Source of the DNA: Bugula neritina
Taxonomy: Eukaryota > Bryozoa > Gymnolaemata > Cheilostomatida > Bugulidae
Reading direction: 5' to 3'
Length of the DNA: 64,000 nt
NCBI GenBank assembly: GCA_964035545.1
Contig: OZ037766.1
Span: 26,316,343-26,380,342, forward strand
A model generated the notes under the pieces. The model was not told the DNA's origin, made no database searches, and was given only the letters and a program-made list of their open reading frames with translations. The translations under genes were made by a program, and so were the position numbers. This document shows positions 57,101 through 64,000 of this stretch, one piece after another (the stretch's first letter is position 1; the number at the start of each line of letters is the position of its first letter).

Positions 57101-59853
57101 AGTAACACTCTCAGTACCTGACTATCACTCACTAACTCTCTCAGTACCTGACTATCACTCTCAGTACCTGACTAACTCTCTCACTAACTCTCTCAGTACC
57201 TGACTACTACTCACTAACTCTCTCAGTACCTGACTACTACTCACTAACTCTCTCAGTACCTGACTAAGGTGACAAGTCTGCTTTGCTGTCCAATTACAGT
57301 CTTCGCTTGACCTCGCTGCTTCTTCTTAGAGCGGATTCCACGCTTTCCTCTTGAGTTAGCAGCGGGTGGGGTGCCACACATATCATTAGAGAACATCTGC
57401 AGAAAAAGCAGCACCTATACTATGGGTTGCTCAATATACACTAATAACTATAGTAGTTCTGAGTACTTAGTCCAAGAAGTTACTAGTAAGACTCATGTTG
57501 CCACACAACACCAACTCTATTGAAACCTGCCCGCACTGCATCTCTCATAGACACTGTCTACAAATCTGTAATCAGAGAAACAGTTGTAATGCCATAACAT
57601 ACCTTATCTCTCACTGGCTTACTGTTCTCATGGTACGCCATAATAGCTTCGGATATTAAATCTTTGAGGGGCGTTATCACAACGTCAATGTTGAAATTGC
57701 CAGATCCTTCTAATCTCTCGGCTAAGTCATCCATAGCCTCTGCAGTACAGTATAACAGCTTACACAACAATACTTTATAAAATGTATTTAGAATCAACTA
57801 AGTAAGTGTTGGAAACTAGAAAAACGAAACAGAGTGTATTTTAACATGCGAGAACAAGTAATGCAATTTTATATTGCGAATCTACGGCAAGAAACATACT
57901 TGCATCTTCAAGAGCAAGTATCAAGATTTTGATCAAAAATAAATAAAAAACAAGGACCCAAATCTAATCAACAGATTTATCAAAATTTACTGGCTATGAT
58001 CATTTTAATTTTTGAGTGGACATTTGTAGGGAGCAGCCACAGTCTATGGGTTAGAGCGTTTGCCTAGTAAGCACGGAGTCATGGGTTCGAACCCTGACAA
58101 AGGCCATTGGTGATGTTAGGAAGAGCATCCAGTCATAATTGCTCCTTTGCCTCATCTAAATAAGTCCTTCGCCTACTTTAACAAAACTTTTTCCCATCAG
58201 GGGTTTCTCACAGAGATAGTGACTATAAACTTGCGTGAGTTTTTTTAAACATACTTCTTGTAGCAAATTCCGTTAACAAACTTTAACCAGATCAGATACT
58301 TTTGACTTTAGTATTGTTTGCATATCAATACAAATGCATATCCCTAGATTTCCATTAAAAAAAACTGACGATAAATTATTCCATTACGAGTGTAAAACAG
58401 CTACAACTAGAGATGAACTCTAACTTATAGCAAGAGAAGTGTGTGTTATATAGATTGATGAGACAGTTGTGTTTATACCTGTATACTTAACCCAGCTGTC
58501 AGATATCTGAGAGTGGTAAGCCAGACATCCTCCCATTACGTTGACACAGTACTCTAAACATGGCAACACGTTTGACATGCCTAGGCAGGTGGGACAGATG
58601 GAGTGCTTGACGTATGCATCAGTACATGAGTCTGTAACCTGTACCTACAGTACATAAACACAATGTATACACACATTACTACAGTACATACTACATACAT
58701 ATGTCACTACAGTACATACATATGTCACTACAGTACATACATATGTCACTACAGTACATACACACATCGCTACAGTATATAAACACATTATATACACACA
58801 TTACTACAGTACATACATATGTCACTACAATATGTACACACATCACTACAGTATATAAACACAGTAAATACATGCATGGCTACAGTATATACATACATCA
58901 CTACAGTACATAAACACATTACTACAGTATGTACACTTTGTGACTTTGCCAAATTTTTCTTCAAAAAGTATGTATAGTATAGACACTTGAATAAAACACA
59001 ATGCTGAAACAGCACGTGATAATTGTTCATTTCTTTTTCAAGAACTTTCAACAAAACCCTAAAAATTACCTCAGCCATTTTCAAAGCAACGTTACGGCCA
59101 ACAGCCAAGCCTTGCACAAAGGTTCGAGCCGCCACAAACGCCTGGCGGACATTTCTAGTGACTGTGGCTGGTATGTCACCAAATGGCTGAAGGTCCGGCA
59201 TTTTACTGCTGATACACTCCATGTATTTACTGCTGTACATGTACTCGGGGCTTTGCATAACAAACATCCGAGTGAAGACATCAGTGAAGAACTGAAACAG
59301 TATACAAAGTGAAGACATCAGTGAAGAACTGAAATATTATATAAAGCCGTAGATTAATTTACTGAACAAACGATAACGAATATAAAATTCAAATCATTTT
59401 AATCCGACATTTCCTAACAGTTTACAAGAGAAATCAACTAATAGCAACTGGATTGGATTTTGAATCTAGCCTAAATTAATTTGAAACAATGGGAGTCTAA
59501 TTTCTACCATCACTACACAAACTTGTTGTGAGAAAATTAAATTTAATTCAACGCCTATTAAATGGTAAATACCACACTGTCTGGTAAGTTATATACCCCA
59601 CCTGGTAAATCCCAGGTATCAAATATTGAATAATAAATATCACACCGTAAAAGTGAATACTGTCTAATAAATAGTAAATATACCGTATTCATGGCTTCAT
59701 TTAAATTAATATCTCCATTCTTGTAATATCGCTGGAAATTAGCAAATAGTTGTTTAAATACATCTTCATTCTGCTTGTACATCAGGCCATATGCAGAGTT
59801 GAACATGCGGTCCAGATCTGACTGGGTGGTCTTCAACAGGTCCAGAAAAAACT
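48196..59853 (-). CDS. Glypican (GPI-anchored heparan sulfate proteoglycan), 3' eleven exons (5' partial)
   Basis: Exons in transcript order: 59684-59853, 59070-59291, 58479-58644, 57603-57739, 57260-57396, 56639-56764, 55973-56151, 49893-49926, 49134-49238, 48630-48777, 48196-48462 (stop TAG). All phases join, giving 562 residues; signal peptide and first Cys lie outside. The core matches glypicans: FNSAYGLMYKQNEDVFKQLF, AFVAARTFVQGL, CPTCLG then CLEYCVNVMGGCLA, FSNDMCG, TNLPATMCNN and CWNGDEINRYSKAIAGNG. The length and the NPEV block suggest the GPC1/2/4/6 (Dally-like) branch. RGKRGIRSKKKQRG fits the known proprotein-convertase loop. Ser-Gly sites in acidic surroundings (GSSGED, VGSGYN, TGSGTP, EGSGGS) are candidate heparan sulfate attachment sites. 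The tail SSSKSLTFSTTWITLGTTIC plus LVLFSL is a GPI-anchor signal. Glypicans sit on the cell surface and shape Wnt, Hedgehog, BMP and FGF gradients. Confidence 0.93.
49893..49926 (-). other. 34-nt glypican micro-exon carrying the acidic linker
   Basis: It encodes STLDDEDNIV with split codons at both ends (phase 1 in, phase 2 out). The acceptor is ATGCTTTCAG and the donor is GTAAGT. It joins WLDFD upstream to GSSGED downstream, placing an acidic cluster next to the first Ser-Gly site, as heparan sulfate attachment regions usually have. The alternative acceptor 26 nt further upstream would break the frame. Confidence 0.75.
50640..54806. mobile_element. Degenerate DDE transposon (PIF-Harbinger/ISL2EU-like) with 1.08-kb inverted arms
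   Basis: It lies in the 6-kb glypican intron. The left arm 50640-51717 and the right arm 53725-54806 are inverted copies, about 95% alike by eye. The outer ends read AATAGACCATGTAAAACTC and its complement. An AT duplication at the ends is possible but cannot be separated from the arm sequence. The 2-kb centre holds a broken transposase on the - strand. The arms also contain the last ~20 codons of that transposase, so the right arm looks like an inverted copy of the element's own 3' end. Inside each arm a sub-repeat (GTGTACCAGGTCA, and its inverse about 200 nt further in) may mark the older terminal repeats. Confidence 0.85.
51654..53724 (-). pseudogene. Broken DDE_Tnp_4-type transposase
   Basis: Pieces on the - strand, in order: 53285-53724 (Ser/Lys-rich N-terminal part ending DEQTKFYTGIP, typical of the THAP/ISL2EU transposase group); a probable intron (donor CAAG|GTGAAA, about 0.85 kb); 52186-52431 (helix-turn-helix-like, QDKLLLALMKLRQSL); then the catalytic parts IIDCTEIF (first D), VVMADRGFLIEEEL (second D) and HVERAIKRIKEFDIL (E), ending CNLQPPLVTDEI and a stop at 51654-51656. 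There are frame breaks near 52187 and 51815 and an in-frame stop just before LVAITPRG (about 52077). The three acidic residues are visible but the gene is not translatable as one protein. No complete THAP zinc finger is seen. Confidence 0.85.
55340..55450 (+). repeat. GTGTAGGTGTATAGA-type short tandem repeat
   Basis: About eight degenerate copies of a 12-16-nt unit (AGTGTAGGTGTATAG, AGTGTAAGTGTAT) in the large glypican intron. ORFs across it on the - strand are repeat artefacts. Confidence 0.7.
57045..57265 (-). repeat. 30-bp minisatellite that replicates a glypican splice donor
   Basis: Eight copies of CAGTACCTGACT (on +) lie within units of about 30 bp with CTCTCACTAACT or ATCACTCAGTAA spacers. 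On the - strand each unit reads GTCAG|GTACTGAGAG. The copy nearest the exon (57260) is the real donor of the exon 57260-57396. The other seven lie downstream in the intron as exact copies of the donor and the last exon bases. Confidence 0.9.
58030..58246 (+). mobile_element. tRNA-headed SINE (family B), plus copy
   Basis: The head contains GTCTATGGGTTAGAGCGTTT and a B box (GGTTCGAACCCTG). The body contains GGAAGAGCATCCAGTCATAA, TAAGTCCTTCGCC and CATCAGGGGTTT and ends ATAGTGACTATAAACTTG, followed by a T run. It matches 29277-29490 in reverse. It lies in a glypican intron (between exons 58479-58644 and 57603-57739). Confidence 0.8.
58660..58935 (+). repeat. ~21-bp minisatellite (ACTACAGTACATACATATGTC)
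   Basis: About a dozen copies with core CACTACAGTACATA, some with TATGTACACAC variants. The array starts about 15 nt upstream (on the - strand) of the glypican exon acceptor at 58644, so its first copy supplies the acceptor region (TGTACTGTAG). Confidence 0.85.
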
Positions 59854-62800
59854 CTGAAACAAGTCAAGAAGAATAAGAAATATATGTAGAACTATAACTG
59901 CATATTAACTTCAACAAATCCAAACGTATAAAGATAAATCAGAGTGGTTGGTTAGTTCACATTTAGAGACAGCATACAAATATAGAAAGTTATAAAATCC
60001 AGCTACAATTAGGCGAGAAGTTACCAAAACACTTGCAAAACTATATAGAAAATATTGTAGTAAAGCCACCTGTTCATTTGTCAAAACCATACAGTTCAGA
60101 CTTGCTTATATTTTTAGCAGGGGCTGGATGAGACTATTGAGTAGCACTTGTTTATATTTCCTGTCAAACCAGTTTAATCTCATCAAATCTTAAAATGACT
60201 ATTTTCAAAAAGTGACTAATACTTAAACTAAAAAGTTTGATAGTTAAACTAAAAACACTATTTTCAAACATTATATTCAGTGGTTCCATCAATTTAAAAG
60301 GTGGGAACTGCTGGTGATAAGAGTTTTTATGCAGCTAAGGACCGTTTGAGATATTTCGCTGTAGCACTCGAGTAATTATAATCAGCTGTTCTCCCCGACA
60401 CCTGAGAGACACAATCCTTAGCCCACTTCAAAACCCTTGTCATCAGGGGTCCACACAGGGGTTCACACAGGGGTTCACAAAGGGGTGGAGACATTAAACC
60501 AACAGAAGTGTTCAATCAATTCCAAAGGTTGCCGTTTTGTGATTAAAACAAAACTAGGCTTAGTCTGAGTTTAAATAATAAAAAAGTTGGTTGAAAAAAA
60601 ATCTATTAAAGAGTTTTGAAAGCAGACAGCATTTGAAACACGGCAGCATGGTGTACTTTCAATTAATATCAGGTCATGCAAACAAATATTTCAATTATGT
60701 AGAACCGAAAAAGATAATTCAACTAAATACCATATCGTGGTTTTTAGGGTGAATGGATCTTAAATTAATAATAATTAGCTCAAAACACAATAATATATTA
60801 ACCTACCAATAAAACATACAACAAAAAATTTATGATAGGTAATTTATTATTCATGTTGCTATAAGTTATCAATAGTGGTAGATTTTCAAATTTGATTGCT
60901 ACCAAATACTGTGTGGCATTAAAATACCAAGTTTTAAAATACACAGTCTAAGTTACATGAAAACTCAAAACACAACTTTGGAGTTAGCTACCCAGTAAAA
61001 GCGTGTTAATAAAGTTTAGAGTTGTCCGACCATCTTATAGGACAACTTTGAACTAGAATCTATACTACATTCAAAATCGCTGATTTTGTTGAATACTGAA
61101 GCTTTATAGAAACTACAATTTGTTGAAAACATTTTTTGAAAAACTATTGTGAATGCAAATTTATTTTTTAATAAAATTATCTGCATGCAAGCCAACTGTG
61201 CAATGTAGAGCAAACAGTGGAGATATATTATTATTATTTAGTACTTCTGATTTGACACAACAGCAGCTATAACAAAGAATTATTAATATTCATTGGAACA
61301 AATAATTTCCAAATTACTTTTCTGAGAGTTGAACAATTGATGTGCACAGCTGGTTGTATCAGCAAACAGAGAGTGAAATTGATTTTCTGCTAGTTTACAA
61401 TGCCTTGGATATATTCAACAGCTCTTCAAATTGATTATTGGTCTTTGGCAGACTAACTTAGAGCTCGTGACAGCTAGAAGCTGTTCTCAGTATCATTATA
61501 TACACGATATACTATTCATTGCTTTACAATGCGTGAGGAACAACCATATATTATGTTTAGCTAAAGGGCGACTATACTCAAACTAGCTCAACCAATGATA
61601 TCAGTTGTGCTACTAGGTGTTCTTTAGCAATCCAAAAGTGAAAATGAACCTATTTTACACTACAGGTTAAAACATTAATAGAACTGTGTGAAGAACATGA
61701 CAGTCTCAATTCATCATGTATACAACTTCAGTTTTTGAAAATAGTGTATAAATTTCATGGAATATGGAGAAGATAACTCCTTTTGTATGAAAATACCCTT
61801 CTTTGTATAAAGCAATAATTCTAAGTGTAAAAGACTGTCAAGTGATTTTACAATAACAGAGTGTAAACCTACAGCTTTGATGATATAATAGCATAATATA
61901 TGCAAGTCACAATTTTATACCCTTACATTTTAGTATATAAAACTTTCAGATTAAAATTTAGACAATATGTGTTTTAGCTCCAACTAAGTCACTTCACATT
62001 GCTACAAATACTTCTCTGTATAACAGAGCCAACATAAAGTAATATCCATACTACAAGTTAGTAAGATTGCATACTGTATAGTATTTGTAGTATTTGTAGT
62101 GAGATATAATATTCAGTAGATAAAAGTAGCAGTTGCTAACAGTTTGAATAAACTTTACTTTACAAAATCTAATGCTGTAAAGCATACACTGAGTAGAAAG
62201 TACTGTTTGTAATAGAAAAAAGAGGTCGTAGACTCAAAGATTTAGAAAAAAAATTTTTCAAATGCTTTTATAGAATAATTAGGATAAAAAATTGCACCAA
62301 CGCTATTATTATAACTACAATGATGTACCACTTAAAATTCTATTAACAAGCAAATGTCAAAGGATTTCCCACAATAATACTATTATCAATAAGATTATTA
62401 ACAGTTTATTCATATTTCCAGGATCTGTAATTAGCATATGGAAGAAATTAGGTGGAGTGCACTTCAACTCCTGCACCCAACAGTTGCATTATTCAATACA
62501 GGCAGCAGCTCAACGCTGCTGCCTAGTTTATTTATAACAAGCTGCTATACTGTTTACACCATCTTGAAAAACATGGCTGAGTAATTTAGCTTTCAGCACT
62601 ACAAATAACACAACCACAAACAACCAGGTGCAATTTCGACTGGCACAACTTAAACCAGTCCTAATAGTGTTGGGTCTCCTTTCCAGGTTTGAAAGGAAAA
62701 GTTTACAAACTAACCTTTTCTAATGATGTAGCATTTTCATCAACTGTTAGTCATTTTCAGAAGTTGGATTTTTTCACAAGCTTAGTTCAATAGTGGTTTT

Positions 62801-64000
62801 GTTTATAATTTAATCTGAGTTCACAAAAAAATTAAATTATTCAGATGGTACTTGACGGAACTTGTATTTTAAACCTTGTACTGAAGAGTTATATCTAAAG
62901 ATGTTCCTTTAGAAGTACCTATTTAATGCTGGAGTGTTTTGTTATGAACTAACAGAAGTAAAAGAAAAAGTTTGTATCCTCCTTCCAATGGCAATATACT
63001 ATAAATAAGCTTCACTACAGAAGCTAGCAGGCCATAAGCAAAACCTGTGAGTCCCTACTATACATTATACATTAAATAACTATACAGTATACATTAAATA
63101 ACTATACATTATGCATTAAATAACTATACATTATTCGTTAAATTACTATACATTACATTACTATACATTATACATTAAATTACTATGCATTATACACTAC
63201 TATACATTATACATTAAATAACTATATATTATACATTAAATTACTATGCATTATACATTACTGTACATTAAATTACTATACAGTATACATTGCTATACAT
63301 TAAATTACTATACAGTATACATTGCTATACATTAAATTACTATACAGTATACATTACTATACATTAAATTACTATACAGTATACATTAAATTACTACACA
63401 TCATATATTACTATACACTATACAGTATGTGTTACAAATTTTGAGGAAACTACAAGACAATGAATGGTATTTCCCCAGAGTATTGTGAGTCAATCTGTCT
63501 GACTAATTGCAATGTAATCCAAAACTGACTAGGTTAGAACAATAGTGACTTTTCAGCATCAAAACAGGTTTTCTTCTATCACTATGAAGTACAGGGGCAG
63601 TTGGCGACTTGTGCAATGGTGATGTCAATACACAATATATATAGTGTGAGTGTAACATGATGTTCCAAAATGATGGATGCCAAAAGATTTGAAGAACGGC
63701 TCATTATAAACGAAAATCAATAGGAAAAGATCTGGTCAAACCCTCCTCATTTTTCAAGAACTGTGATTCAATTAGTGTACAGAGGAAATCAATAGCTGAG
63801 TGGTTGCATGCAGTAGGAGAACTACATGCTGGGTGAATGAAATGCAGTGCTCCGTCTTCCTAATTACCAAAATCCATTTTCAAATAATGTGAATGTTTGA
63901 GATTCAAAGGTGCGACAGTGTAGACAGTTGAGTGCCAAAATATTGTGAGAAAAACCCGCTTCTGTTTACAGTTTCTTACGGAAAAAAGACGCTTAAAATA
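59854..64000. other. Probable upstream intron of the glypican, no exon found
   Basis: The exon at 59853 begins with two bases of a split codon, so at least one further 5' exon exists. I find no glypican N-terminal exon (Cys-rich, with a signal peptide) in these 4.1 kb. The region holds a short GGGGTTCACACA repeat (60443-60486) beside a SINE-B-like fragment (about 60402-60452: AATCCTTAGCCCACTTCAAA, CATCAGGGGT) and a minisatellite at 63056-63425. Otherwise it is AT-rich with no visible gene. Confidence 0.55.
63056..63425 (+). repeat. AT-rich minisatellite (ACTATACAGTATACATTAAATT)
   Basis: About 15 degenerate copies of a 20-27-nt unit with core TACATTAAATTACTATAC over 370 bp. GTATAC/TATACATTA sub-blocks shuffle between units. 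Confidence 0.85.

Noticed and set aside
58701-58913. ORFs with MSLQYIH or CSDICMY repeats
   Set aside because: They are products of the 21-bp minisatellite beside a glypican exon.
60327-60515. 62-residue minus-strand ORF with CEPLCEPLCGPL
   Set aside because: It arises from the GGGGTTCACACA short repeat and a SINE-like fragment. It is not a glypican N-terminal exon.

Overview
The window is nuclear DNA of an invertebrate animal. It is AT-rich, its genes are split by many GT-AG introns, and it carries tRNA-derived SINEs, minisatellites and a DNA transposon. The protein families found (a GCC2-type golgin, a glypican, a secreted thrombospondin-type-1 protein, a Cys-loop-like channel) are animal genes. 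The species cannot be named from the sequence; a lophotrochozoan-type invertebrate is only a guess.

Layout, left to right. (1) About 217-5132 (+) holds the 3' exons of a divergent pentameric ligand-gated ion channel; its 5' end lies outside the window. (2) 5133-8464 is AT-rich intergenic DNA with a patch of imperfect TNA-type repeats. (3) 8465-25148 (+) is a complete 26-exon GCC2 (GCC185) golgin of 2,242 codons ending in a GRIP domain. Its seventh intron contains an intronless 296-codon ORF of unknown function with its own poly(A) signal. (4) 26176-26724 (-) is a single-exon, single-pass membrane protein that converges on GCC2. (5) 26725-40401 is a 13.7-kb AT-rich gene desert with SINEs and simple repeats. 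(6) 40402-46271 (+) is a complete 8-exon secreted protein of 1,242 residues: four TSP1 domains separated by two very long Pro/Ser/His tandem arrays, one of 47 x 7 residues and one of 64 x 8. Every intron in it is phase 1. (7) 48196-59853 (-) holds eleven 3'-terminal exons of a glypican, converging on gene 6. Its 6-kb intron carries a degenerate 4.2-kb DDE transposon with 1.08-kb inverted arms. (8) 59854-64000 is probably upstream intron of the glypican and contains repeats.

The genes are unrelated in function (ion channel, trans-Golgi tether, membrane protein, secreted matrix or adhesive protein, cell-surface heparan sulfate proteoglycan). They form no operon or cluster.

The most noteworthy items are the TSP1/tandem-repeat protein, one of whose exons is open in a frame that lacks ATG and so is easily mis-annotated; the foldback transposon that has duplicated its own transposase 3' end; the nested intronless ORF; and three separate cases where an intronic tandem repeat has copied a splice site.

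All exon joins were checked by hand for reading-frame phase. Similarity statements come from recalled family features, not from a search.
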